This document shows positions 54,001-59,340 of a stretch of DNA of 59,340 nucleotides, piece by piece. The translations under genes were made by a program, and so were the position numbers. How positions within the stretch are numbered: the first letter of the stretch is position 1; every line of letters starts with the position of its first letter. Under the pieces are notes generated by a model. It saw only the letters and a list, made by a program, of their open reading frames with translations. It ran no database searches and had not been told where the DNA came from. The stretch comes from Caldilineaceae bacterium (GTDB lineage: Bacteria; Chloroflexota; Anaerolineae; Caldilineales; Caldilineaceae): assembly GCA_020634815.1 (NCBI GenBank), contig JACKBA010000041.1, forward strand, positions 1 to 59,340. The letters run 5' to 3'.

Positions 54001-55298
54001 TTCTGCTCGACGGCACGGTGGTGCAGACGCTCGACTTTGCCCAGGGTGACGCCATCACACGGACGCAGCGCACGGTGGGCATTGCGATCGCCGGCGAAGG
54101 GCAGCACACGCTTGCTGCGCAGGCGACGGACTGGGCGGGCGCCACGCAGGCGCAGCTCTTCCCGGTGACCTTCACGCTGGACACGACGCCGCCTGCGGTC
54201 GCCATCGACACCGGCGCGCTGACCGCGGCCGATACATGGGGACCGCGCAGCGGCATGTTGCGCTTCAACGGCACGGCCAGCGACGGGGTGGGGCTGGCCG
54301 CGGTGCTGGTGCGTGTGGATGACGGCGAATTCGTCGATGCCACCTTCGCCAATGGCACCTGGCAGACGGCGATCTACGTGCCCGACCCCGAGGGACGCAC
54401 GCTGGCGGTCACGGTGCGCGCCATCGACCGCGCCGGCCGCGTCACCGAGATCTCGCAACTCATCGCGGCTGCCATCTCGGCGCCCGACGCACCGGACACG
54501 GCCATCACTAGCGGGCCGGCCAATCCGAGCAATTCGACCACGGCGACCTTCACCTTCACAGGCAGCGGCGGCGCCGCGGTCTTCGAGTGCCAGCTCGACG
54601 AGGCCGCGTATCGGCCGTGCGCCAGCCCGCAGCCGGTGGACGACCTCAGCGCCGGCAGCCACGTCTTCCGCGTGCGCGCCATCGACAGCCGCGGCGCGGT
54701 CGACGTCACACCGGCGAGCTTCACGTGGACGGTCAACGAAGTCCAGCCCGCCGTGACGCTGACCGGGGCGCCGGCCAACCCGACCGCGGAGCGCACCGCT
54801 ACCTTCACCTTCATCGGCGACGGGTCGGCGCTTGCCTTCGAGTGCGCTCTCGACGGCAGTCCGTACGCAGCGTGCACCAGCCCGCAGCGCTACGCCGGGC
54901 TGGGCGACGGGCCGCACAGCTTCCGCGTACGGGCCCGCAACGCGGCGAACCAGACGGGCACCGCGGCGCGCCACGCGTGGACGGTGATCAACGCGCCGCC
55001 GCTGGCCAAGGACCAGAGCATCATCCTGCTGCGCAACCAGGTCACGGCAATCACGCTCAGCGCCGGCGACGACGGGCCGCTGCACTTTGCCGTGCTGACG
55101 CCGCCGGCGCACGGCGCGCTCACTGGCCTGGCGCCGAACCTGCTCTACACGCCGGACAGCGATTACCTGGGCAGCGACAGCTTCACCTTCCGCGTGAGCG
55201 ACGGCCAGGGCGCAAGCGCTACCGGCACGGTGTCGATCACAGTGGCGACGTCGCTGGCCGGGCCGGGCACGCTCTATCTGCCGGCGGTCTACCGGTAG
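45015..55298 (+). CDS. Giant surface protein, 3,427 aa, with TSP3 repeats, LamG and Ig-like domains
   Basis: Start at the ATG at 45015, preceded by GGAGGG; signal segment about 10-37 (STALLGGSLLLLGALLGLAL). Residues ~40-280 resemble a LolA/LppX lipoprotein-like beta fold; a transmembrane pair follows at ~285-335. Thrombospondin type-3 calcium repeats (DTDGDGIPDLFDADNDNDG type) lie at ~415-530 and again at ~1495-1645. Residues 535-1090 are unrecognised. A strongly hydrophobic stretch at ~1092-1262 contains four or five potential helices (GAAIAGAAGAVLMVSLQIAS; VGAVLASVLIWGFFIYGAAT). A LamG/concanavalin-like domain is at ~2255-2468 (FSVAFWIKAPPSTGQRTIVD), then many Ig-like repeats (DATSGVGLVEVSINNGAW), and a last cadherin-like domain (YLGSDSFTFRVSDGQGASATG). 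The chain ends in LYLPAVYR. Probably cell-surface adhesion or matrix. Confidence 0.9.
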   Translation: MHFRLFHRSTALLGGSLLLLGALLGLALFPTWAGATSPDAVTAAWQRAQAAGNYHFTSELTQVSLPQATIANVGRGSRTETLYLEGQNDLRAGQMAFTLWSQGGSVQDTASGVSVRMEEGKTYARQGAGEWEVIDDFTGALAPQGDFMSYLAAVKDVQAQPTEQRNGIAFTRYTFTIDSPRLAVNLHEQMVAALRARGELPNGIQLEVPAYFRDMVGSGELWVGDDGLPLRQILTLQFPPQEDEQVHAQIVVNFSGFGSAQLAAISSPTAPGGAFGAAMQAAWSDYGVPAAMLLGLLALAAVLLSYRRTRVLQATVVGVVIFAQVAGPLFTTDTNMRFFAAQTAKADDQQERRARADDDRALRDALGTVEFNPHVSPLERDEIGDWRLKSADVPLESNLQSPISSLQSAPALQTTDTGLDTDGDTLTDFAEERIGTSLATADTDSDGLRDNVEVNGFAFGGQTWYTNPDATDSNGDGLGDIVEWGVDAGDSLRATPLDTDGDGIPDLFDADNDNDGVPDHKDLAPFARGTTVHNANTPLQLTIKNLTVGKPTFVEFQLRPQDEKQLWFAYNVLDWPRDDAGQVRDVDGKSYADLATAAGRTTESSEANGDMKVLPMLEIRIPADSANLPAQSDLTPFNITVNDFTADGQTKVAYIPLNIVTDDKSGQRVAFSGQMRYLPTGSWLNPHQVRLAWVVQTLVDMPCDKAVDTSADCQADGYRNNVPQMLQTYYGDWTLTGLNVREEHGTDMAILFEDPAVDDNVKDDSALWALAHVFDQHFVIGRDAGNDGVRDVQVANMAARFDRDNNPTDAQRMDVPNVLQVVTRSYATLDAALASTTMTETAAILDTVFKPLVTNDRQIKPLLFFAQENRGRYLTLDLATTGQGYAAFNGAALTFDLAPGAAPALTVDVNAGMKWMSYCAPATGAVTLSPCSDDEAWGTLESRYAALAPQPDDEEPGWVGARVMLAQLFFTGMRSGFYANVQAGPQILSQFGLETESQTALAVRAARQGAATVPLLAAQSFYRLFPGYVPGDSPRIQKKATLGYAGVLREGLKDAKENLADKISTGPGSDDTAKDYAKALAKLKTKVSSAKYLIFRFGAAIAGAAGAVLMVSLQIASLVPNLPNQTRLILGAFSTALNILINVVAPIVDLVRSIIQSPLSAARVLSFVGKSFAVVQRGAAVGAVLASVLIWGFFIYGAATSGLAAGSPTLNRLFFETVAATIVTVLMAVLTANPVGAIISAILGAIDAILSLICELGVAELRQVPTLDGACFTLTGALTKVLTKLLYSYDLMIDMGRSDLMVTGAPDVVLGDPGKGFVAGNTLNVTLPVTTTAVHKDPDPNNGVLIYPYMYLFSADNLRRSSFLYSLTSGANQTLAVALDQMKTLWQNVRVDHTYLVSPMYRGEMSSTPPPVTGQVLAAGIDRPVPLMLNMSYAVPAYECWTLVVIPICYTREYKGDNHMPIDSLHYDVFPATFAEFLAMSAKGDGGLGLSWDARFPSLRDADGDGLLSTAYNGLDPNDAAADADGDGLTDRFELDRRAAGVNISPVLRDTDNDGLPDAQELRLGTDPAAADSDNDGLSDGAEVAHLTIDPNTGALTTVWAGGWNVTINALTPFTVRVSSDPLNADGDNDGINDLAERQLALDPNPANRVDSQNRPYHPAVPNSPPLAVVVETDDFDGYVAPGQSFIYTSTVIANAAAVPGVLNVNAPAILGGARNPLLLPFNTQTFSVTQSVAQGVSVAVAPGLGTQQTALSSTASTRLSDTAVAGWTLGQVTTEAPLGGIVVPNLPYYSEVTASRPDRQDNFHIGVMAFDNLNSPVPSPIGRGDILAYTLPAGSMRAIENDAGNTRAFMGNSAPSMATNAAGDTFAAWGQQRFCNTVTFNSIRVVTAGADAQDASNGIEPIIALTPNGGTESIAWRWDTGGGSMTGGQTRGPNANGFPVSADFCNGTVTFRVYDNDGATNELVASQSVFMYSPVNGVLTFTGAGHTIEVNVTIPVIDRFVIAGALLGPDGQVKRSITFPRSPISINAIRGSFGPAVATDGDGFLVAYESYAETAPSTPGLPQIVVQAFDKDGNPLQSSYQAALSAQASDLQYNSIALAATWIGNAYRVVWQDRRAAQVRIIDAVRSGASMSGPLQIFGNALTNAGANYGPSVAYDPLTGRVLTVFLSDFRRVIGILQNGGTVIGNPLVLSLAQFPDARSPQVAWHPGYRGWLVSYQDDTASQRHVFVPVNSDGLQAFPAASGFFIAANDNSLACPAPQSAPVVDLRFEELPGATSFADASGRGNPGLCTGASCPLAGFSGAPNAPLSDYAARFDGIDDGLTINRTIQDDFSVAFWIKAPPSTGQRTIVDGGNIAANGFAIRLNSGGVSIYMPGISFQTIQRVDDDQWHFVVVSRNFASGQVDIYLDGVLARGLPGTPGVSLTNAATLRIGVKPDGTLPLRATLDNLQIIPAALAADTVLAMYNRTLQSYCVAAGTSGSNVYWAKVAASQPDVRGGRVTASGGLTLTVDGDLPTAEFASLQAGEIVGPGQVIGGTAADATSGVGLVEVSINNGAWQPATGANTWAFSLAGQNGPVNLRVRATDGVGNVGLPSAPLALVVDGTAPVVTISTPPATIKPDKNAAGRWQVNLTGTANDASGIRPESLLVKLEQQSGVGVAQTAQQAALSGSAWAINYLLDAGLYDPTGAYTVTVEATDVVGNRSTPAVAVLRLDVRGPEAVLSPADATRPAIGQTIAIGGVVSDTASIAGIDKLEIAFTPVEQIAALPAGLTGAEAEAQLNRQWTPVTLAQRGPGVSATSWSYAIPVGLEDLYQIDLRGTDMLGNVAISANLWRGMIDTFNPRVVMTATATGASYRDAGGQVRYAVRYLCAAVDRNLDEATFTCPGEGAAEAVRSFAVNPELQALFPDLTIRNGLAISYTAWVGGTGVAATASACDTLGRCAQASAPPIDPGAGQPAPSGAPQATIVTLVDGAFVAAAGTLSVTVAAEATVALKTVAILLDGTVVQTLDFAQGDAITRTQRTVGIAIAGEGQHTLAAQATDWAGATQAQLFPVTFTLDTTPPAVAIDTGALTAADTWGPRSGMLRFNGTASDGVGLAAVLVRVDDGEFVDATFANGTWQTAIYVPDPEGRTLAVTVRAIDRAGRVTEISQLIAAAISAPDAPDTAITSGPANPSNSTTATFTFTGSGGAAVFECQLDEAAYRPCASPQPVDDLSAGSHVFRVRAIDSRGAVDVTPASFTWTVNEVQPAVTLTGAPANPTAERTATFTFIGDGSALAFECALDGSPYAACTSPQRYAGLGDGPHSFRVRARNAANQTGTAARHAWTVINAPPLAKDQSIILLRNQVTAITLSAGDDGPLHFAVLTPPAHGALTGLAPNLLYTPDSDYLGSDSFTFRVSDGQGASATGTVSITVATSLAGPGTLYLPAVYR
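46160..46223 (+). repeat. Perfect 19-bp inverted repeat inside the giant gene
   Basis: GATTGGAGATTGGAGATTG (46160-46178) and CAATCTCCAATCTCCAATC (46205-46223) are exact reverse complements 26 bp apart. In frame they encode DEIGDWRLK and ESNLQSPISS, absent of domain features. The same phrase recurs at 43835-43850. Confidence 0.9.
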
Positions 55299-55322
55299 CA
55301 ATGGCGACGGAGATGAGGAAGG

Positions 55323-56408
55323 TCAGCGTGCCAGCAAGTCGCCCAACTCGTGGCGAGCCAGCACCTCGGCAATCTGGACGGGCCGGCCAAGTTGGGTCGA
55401 CTCGTCCATCGCCTGCATGAGCGCAACGGTGACGACGCCCTCCGCCACATCGGGCTTGGGCGTCTCACCGGCGGCGAGGCAGCGGGCGAAGTACTCGATG
55501 TAGTTCTGGTACTCGCCGGCGTGGTGGCTGACCCCGCCAAAGCGGAAGAAATAGTCGCGCTGCGCTTCAAAGGACTCGATGGCGGCCTGGTCGCCGATCT
55601 TCCAGGCGTAGCGGAGTTCGTGGTAGTCGGCCTGGCTGGCGCCGCGATCGCAGCGCAGGATGCAGGTCATGGGACTGTCGCGTTCGGCGGGCACCGTGGG
55701 GCAGGAGTAGACGCCGGTGACGCGCGCGATCTTGCCGCTGGCCGCCTTGAGCACGAAGTGATAGGTGTCGGGATTGGCGAGCCCGCCGGCGCGGCCGTTG
55801 GCGCTGAGATAGGCGTAGCCCATGACCTCGCTCACGTCGGGCAGATACCAGCGCACCAGGTCGGCCGGGTGGCTGATGCCGCCGTAGAGCCACTTGAAGG
55901 CCGGCTGCCTGGCCCACGGCTTGTTCAGGAACCAGCGATGGTCGGCGCTGTAGCTGGCCTCGATCGTTACCAGATCGCCCAGGGCGCCGCTGTCGAAGTG
56001 GGCGCGCTGGCGGATGAAGGGGGCGAAGAAGCGCGTGCTCTGACCCACCATGACCTGCCTGCCGCTGCGCTGCTGCGCGGCCATGACCTCACGGGCGCGG
56101 CTCAGGTCGTCGATAAAGGGCTTGGTGCAGATCACGTGCTTGCCGGCCTCCAGCGCGCGGATGACGTGGTCGGCGTGCAGGTGGTCCGGCGTGTAGATGC
56201 CGACGACGTCGACCACGGGGTCGGCGAGCATGGCGTCGTAGTCGGTCGTGTAGCGGGTCAGGCCGAACTCGGCGCAGCGTTCCTGGGCGAGCGCTGCGTT
56301 GGTGTCACACAGGCAGGCGACGTGCCACGCCGCGCTGTTCACGCCAGCCGAAATGATGCTGCGCCCCTCGCCCAACCCCAGGACGCCCAGGCCAAGTGTT
56401 TCCGTCAT
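55323..56408 (-). CDS. Gfo/Idh/MocA-family oxidoreductase
   Basis: 361 residues from the ATG at 56408 (MTETLGLGVLGLGEGRS), preceded by AGGGAGAAT. The Rossmann dinucleotide loop is GLGVLGLGEGRS, NAD(P) binding continues through TPDHLHADHVIRALEAGKHV, and the catalytic Lys is in ICTKPF (the EKP motif with T for E). A sugar-binding half follows, with GGISHPADLVRWYLPD supplying the conserved His/Asp. Family members oxidise or reduce sugars and inositols with NAD(H). The gene is downstream of the LacI regulator and GH31 gene on the same strand, so it probably handles a sugar released by that glycosidase. Convergent with the giant surface-protein gene, 24 bp apart. Confidence 0.9.
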   Translation of the reverse strand: MTETLGLGVLGLGEGRSIISAGVNSAAWHVACLCDTNAALAQERCAEFGLTRYTTDYDAMLADPVVDVVGIYTPDHLHADHVIRALEAGKHVICTKPFIDDLSRAREVMAAQQRSGRQVMVGQSTRFFAPFIRQRAHFDSGALGDLVTIEASYSADHRWFLNKPWARQPAFKWLYGGISHPADLVRWYLPDVSEVMGYAYLSANGRAGGLANPDTYHFVLKAASGKIARVTGVYSCPTVPAERDSPMTCILRCDRGASQADYHELRYAWKIGDQAAIESFEAQRDYFFRFGGVSHHAGEYQNYIEYFARCLAAGETPKPDVAEGVVTVALMQAMDESTQLGRPVQIAEVLARHELGDLLAR

Positions 56409-56498
56409 ATTCTCCCTGCTTCCTGGCGCGCAGGCGGCGCGCGATTGCGGCGCTTCTGCCAGCACCGTCACCTGGTGTGAGGCAAACGTTGTCTATGA

Positions 56499-57509
56499 TC
56501 ATGCCGGGGCGGGGCCGGTGCTGCCGCGCACGCAAAGCTCGGGGCGCACCAGGATCTGGCGGGGAGCGTCGGCGCTGCCGTCGAGCCGCGCAACCAGCAG
56601 GTCGGCCGCCGTGAAGCCCAACTCGCGCGAGGAGAAGCTGAGCGCGGTCAGCGGCGGCGTGGTCACCTCGGCGATCGATTCGTCCAGCAGCCCGACCACG
56701 GAAATGTCGTCGGGGATGCGCAGACCATGCGCGGCGATGGCCTTCAAGATGCCCGCGACGGCCGAGTCCTGCGGCGTCACAATCGCGGTAATCTCCGGGT
56801 GCTGTGCGAGCAGGGCGTGCACGGTTGCGGTGACGCTCTCTGTGGTCAAGTCGGCAATTCGTGCGTAGTCTTGCAGATCATAGCGCCGGCAGGCAGCGGC
56901 ATAGCCCTGGCGCGCCCAGGCCGTGAAGCCATATTCCTTCTCCGGCGTCACCTGCCCCAGCGTGATGAAGCCGATAGCGCGGTGGCCGAGATTGACCAGG
57001 TGCGCGACGGCGTCGTCCACCCCCGCACCGATATCGGAGTCGACAAAGCTCAGGCCACTCGTATCGGCGCAGCGGCCGATCATGACGAAGTTGGCCGATT
57101 GCTGTCGCAGCAATTCGACGCGCCGGTCGTTGACGAGGATCTCGACGAGGATCATGCCGTCGGCCTGGCCGCTGCGAAAGATACCGAGCAGGTCGTTCTC
57201 GCTGAGCGCGCCGACAATGAGGTTGAGCGTGAAGCCATATTCCTCACAGCGCAGCGCGGCGTTGGTGATGATGCCCTGCGAGAGCGGGTTGAAATCTTGC
57301 GGGAAGTGCAGCGCGATGAAGCGGCTCTTGCCGGAGCGCAGTTGCTGCCAGGCCGAGTGCGGGGCAAAGCGTTGCTCCTCGATCACGCGCAGCACGCGCT
57401 GGCGCGTTTCTTCGGCGACATCCGGCTTGTCGTTGAGGATGCGCGACACCGTGGAGACCGACACGCCGGCGGCTTTGGCAATATCGACGATCGTCGTTTT
57501 CTTGATCAC
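56499..57509 (-). CDS. LacI-family transcriptional regulator
   Basis: 336 residues from GTG at 57509 (VIKKTTIVDIAKAAGVSVST), chosen because GAGAAGGA lies 6 nt upstream; an ATG 11 codons earlier overlaps the preceding stop region. N-terminal helix-turn-helix and hinge (IVDIAKAAGVSVSTVSRILN, then RVLRVIEEQRFAPHSAWQQL), followed by a periplasmic-binding-protein-like sensor domain (FIALHFPQDFNPLSQGIITN to RQILVRPELCVRGS). Such proteins repress sugar genes until the inducer binds. It lies between the GH31 gene (17 bp upstream) and the dehydrogenase, so it most likely regulates this carbohydrate operon. Confidence 0.93.
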   Translation of the reverse strand: MIKKTTIVDIAKAAGVSVSTVSRILNDKPDVAEETRQRVLRVIEEQRFAPHSAWQQLRSGKSRFIALHFPQDFNPLSQGIITNAALRCEEYGFTLNLIVGALSENDLLGIFRSGQADGMILVEILVNDRRVELLRQQSANFVMIGRCADTSGLSFVDSDIGAGVDDAVAHLVNLGHRAIGFITLGQVTPEKEYGFTAWARQGYAAACRRYDLQDYARIADLTTESVTATVHALLAQHPEITAIVTPQDSAVAGILKAIAAHGLRIPDDISVVGLLDESIAEVTTPPLTALSFSSRELGFTAADLLVARLDGSADAPRQILVRPELCVRGSTGPAPA

Positions 57510-57525
57510 AGCATTCCTTCTCAGG

Positions 57526-59340
57526 TCAAAGGTCAATGACAAGGCGCTTGCCCTGGTACGTCACGGTTGTGCCGGACCGGTCTGTCCCCTGGCTGAGTTC
57601 GGTCTGCCCTGCATCGTGGATCACCACGCGGAAGGTGCGCTGCTCCTGCATCCCGGGGTAACTGCCTGTCCGTTCGCCTATCTCCAATTGCTGGGTCGCA
57701 TCATACCATTTGAGTTCAATCGTTGAGAATGCGCCCTGCTCATAATCATACCCATCGCCGGCATCTTCGTACAACAGGAACGTACCGTCGCGGCCCGGAT
57801 AGATGTGCAACTCCATGACGCCGTCCGGCTTTTCGTCGACGTACTGCATGGGCTCGGCAACGGGCACGATGGAGCCGGCGCGCACGAAGAGGGGGATCGC
57901 CATGATGCTGGCCGCGGCGCTGATGACCTGGCCGCCGGCCAGCCGTTCGCCGCTCCAGAAATCCCACCAGTCGCACCCGGCCGGCAGGTAGACGCTGCGG
58001 CTCTCGTCTGCATCCACGACGGGCTGCGAGCCGGCGGTGTAGTGCATGGGCTGTGTGACCGGGCACACCAGAAAGGCCGGGCCAAACATGAACTGGTCGC
58101 GGATATCGTAGGTGGCGGCGTCATCGCGGAAGTCGAAGGCCAGCAGGCGCAGCATGGTGTAAGCGCGCTGCGTCGTCCAGCCGGCGAGCGAATAGATGTA
58201 GGGCAGCAGCCGGTAACGCAGATGCAGGAACTTGGCCAGAGCGTCGTACATGGGGTCGCCTGGCGCGCCAAAGCGCCAAATCTCGCGCGGCGTATCGGTG
58301 CCGTGGGCGCGCAGCATGGGCAGAAAGGTCGCGTACTGGAACCAGCGGACGAAGAGTTCACGATAGCCCAGGTCGTCGACGCCGGCGTCATAGTCGCCAC
58401 TCCAGAACCAGAGGTCTGGCTTGTTCTGCACAAAGAAGCCGCCGACGTCGAGCGTCCAGTAGGGCACGCCGGTGGCGCAGAAGTTGAGTCCGTCGGCGAT
58501 CTGCCGGCGCAAGGTATCCCACGTCGCCACCACATCGCCCGACCAGGTGATGGTGGCGTAGCGCTGCTGGCCCATGTAGGCGGAGCGCGTCAGGTTGACG
58601 ACACGCTTTTGCGCGGTGACGGCGCGCTGTCCCTCATAGATGCCCTGCGAGTGGAGCAGCGAGTAGGCGTTGATGTACTCCGGGTCGAGATAGCGTTTGC
58701 CCGCCTCGGTGTTGATGCGCTGCCGGGCCTCCGGCTCGGCCTTGACCGCACCGCTCCAGTCGGCCTCGAAGGGTTCCGTGCAGTCGCACCACCAGGCGTC
58801 GATGCCGTGGGCAAAAAGCCCGTCATTGGCCTGCTGCCAGTAAAGGGCGCGGGCATCGGCATTGAAGGCATCGTAGGTGCTCTGGTTGCCCAGCAGAAAG
58901 CCGCGGTCCTTCATCGCCTGCCAGTCGCTGCCGCCGGCGCGCATGATGGGCCAGATGGAGACCATCAGGCGGGCGTGAAGGTCGTGCAGCTCGCGCATCA
59001 TCCGGTCGGGGTCGGGGAAGCGTGCGGGGTCGAGCGACTTCTGCCCCCATAGATCGCCGGTCCACGACATCCAGTCGAGCACGATGCAGTCCAGCGGCAG
59101 GCCGCGCCGCCGGTATTCCTGTACGATTTCGACCAACTCTGCCTGCGATTTGTAGCGTTCCTTAGACTGGATATAGCCAAAGGTCCACTTGGGGAACATG
59201 GGTGCCTGGCCCGTGAGTTTGCGCAGTTCGTGGATGATCTGGTCGAACTCGGGGCCGTAGACGAAATAGAAATCCAACTCGTCACTGACTTCCGACCACA
59301 GATAGGAGCCAAAGGCATCGTCGTGGAAGGTCATGGCCGA
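57526..59340 (-). CDS. Glycoside hydrolase family 31 enzyme (N-terminus beyond window)
   Basis: At least 604 residues, open through base 59340, so the first ~100-200 residues are missing. It contains the GH31 (beta/alpha)8 barrel: WTFGYIQSKERYKSQAELVE, PLDCIVLDWMSW, the nucleophile Asp in IDAWWCDCTEPFE, the acid/base Asp in ITWSGDVVATW, and PYWTLDVGGFF, LPMLRAHGTD in the later barrel, then the beta-sandwich and DUF5110-type C-terminal domains (HIYPGRDGTFLLYEDAGDGYDYEQG). The family includes alpha-glucosidases and alpha-xylosidases; the WWCDCTEP variant leaves specificity open. No signal peptide is visible because the start is missing. First visible gene of a minus-strand sugar operon. Confidence 0.93.
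   Translation of the reverse strand, partial: SAMTFHDDAFGSYLWSEVSDELDFYFVYGPEFDQIIHELRKLTGQAPMFPKWTFGYIQSKERYKSQAELVEIVQEYRRRGLPLDCIVLDWMSWTGDLWGQKSLDPARFPDPDRMMRELHDLHARLMVSIWPIMRAGGSDWQAMKDRGFLLGNQSTYDAFNADARALYWQQANDGLFAHGIDAWWCDCTEPFEADWSGAVKAEPEARQRINTEAGKRYLDPEYINAYSLLHSQGIYEGQRAVTAQKRVVNLTRSAYMGQQRYATITWSGDVVATWDTLRRQIADGLNFCATGVPYWTLDVGGFFVQNKPDLWFWSGDYDAGVDDLGYRELFVRWFQYATFLPMLRAHGTDTPREIWRFGAPGDPMYDALAKFLHLRYRLLPYIYSLAGWTTQRAYTMLRLLAFDFRDDAATYDIRDQFMFGPAFLVCPVTQPMHYTAGSQPVVDADESRSVYLPAGCDWWDFWSGERLAGGQVISAAASIMAIPLFVRAGSIVPVAEPMQYVDEKPDGVMELHIYPGRDGTFLLYEDAGDGYDYEQGAFSTIELKWYDATQQLEIGERTGSYPGMQEQRTFRVVIHDAGQTELSQGTDRSGTTVTYQGKRLVIDL

Noticed and set aside
52278..55301. Long antisense open frames opposite the giant protein and other high-GC genes (also 41368-43908, 26406-28238, 33558-35057)
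   Set aside because: They mirror real genes with clear domains on the other strand; their products are Arg/Gly/Ala/His-rich without family motifs.

Overview
The window looks like a chromosomal segment of an uncultured, high-GC filamentous-type Chloroflexota (Anaerolineae/Caldilineae-like). This is inferred from gene content: giant secreted beta-helix/gingipain-like and thrombospondin-repeat proteins that both end in a short LFLPLLTR/LYLPAVYR-type tail, a nucleotide-translocase-like/HEAT/cNMP fusion, a cyclase-AAA-TPR protein, a decaheme cytochrome, DUF2202 and DUF3307 proteins, and many phrase-like low-complexity repeats. No rRNA or marker gene is present to prove the taxon.

Region 1 (1-9242) reads as a genomic/defence island of visibly lower GC ending next to a tRNA-Cys gene (9243-9313). 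It holds a tyrosine-recombinase integrase cut by the window edge, a divergent excisionase-type HTH gene with a shared 10-bp-arm palindrome, a pentapeptide-repeat protein behind a type IIL (MmeI-like) restriction-modification enzyme, and then three small modules: an orphan ORF, a NACHT NTPase with a remarkable Gly-Leu tetrapeptide membrane domain, and another orphan ORF. The first two modules are bounded by three copies of a ~110-bp imperfect palindrome, like a cassette array. A structured RNA candidate with a terminator sits between the last module and the tRNA.

Region 2 (9.3-22.9 kb) carries a zinc-ribbon/cold-shock protein, a STAS protein, a strong promoter with a 20-codon ORF upstream of an asymmetric heterodimeric ABC exporter, twin hairpin RNA units, a thymidine-kinase-like protein, a nucleoside phosphorylase, PhzF, GNAT, a small membrane protein with a repeat-encoded N-terminus, a sulfotransferase, a Ser/Thr kinase and a cNMP-binding protein.

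Region 3 (23.4-38.3 kb) has a 2.1-kDa-residue-class secreted CSLREA/beta-helix/gingipain-like protein (about 2,111 aa), the translocase/HEAT/cNMP fusion, and, convergent with it, a soluble-adenylyl-cyclase-like cyclase/AAA/TPR protein, followed by DUF3307 and DUF2202 genes. The cyclase and two cNMP-binding proteins could form a cyclic-nucleotide circuit.

Region 4 (38.3-59.3 kb) has a hairpin-rich spacer, a decaheme OmcA/MtrC-type cytochrome, an ABC ATPase/FtsX-type permease pair, a 3,427-aa giant surface protein with its own consensus promoter, and a carbohydrate operon (GH31 glycosidase, LacI regulator, Gfo/Idh/MocA dehydrogenase) running off the right edge.
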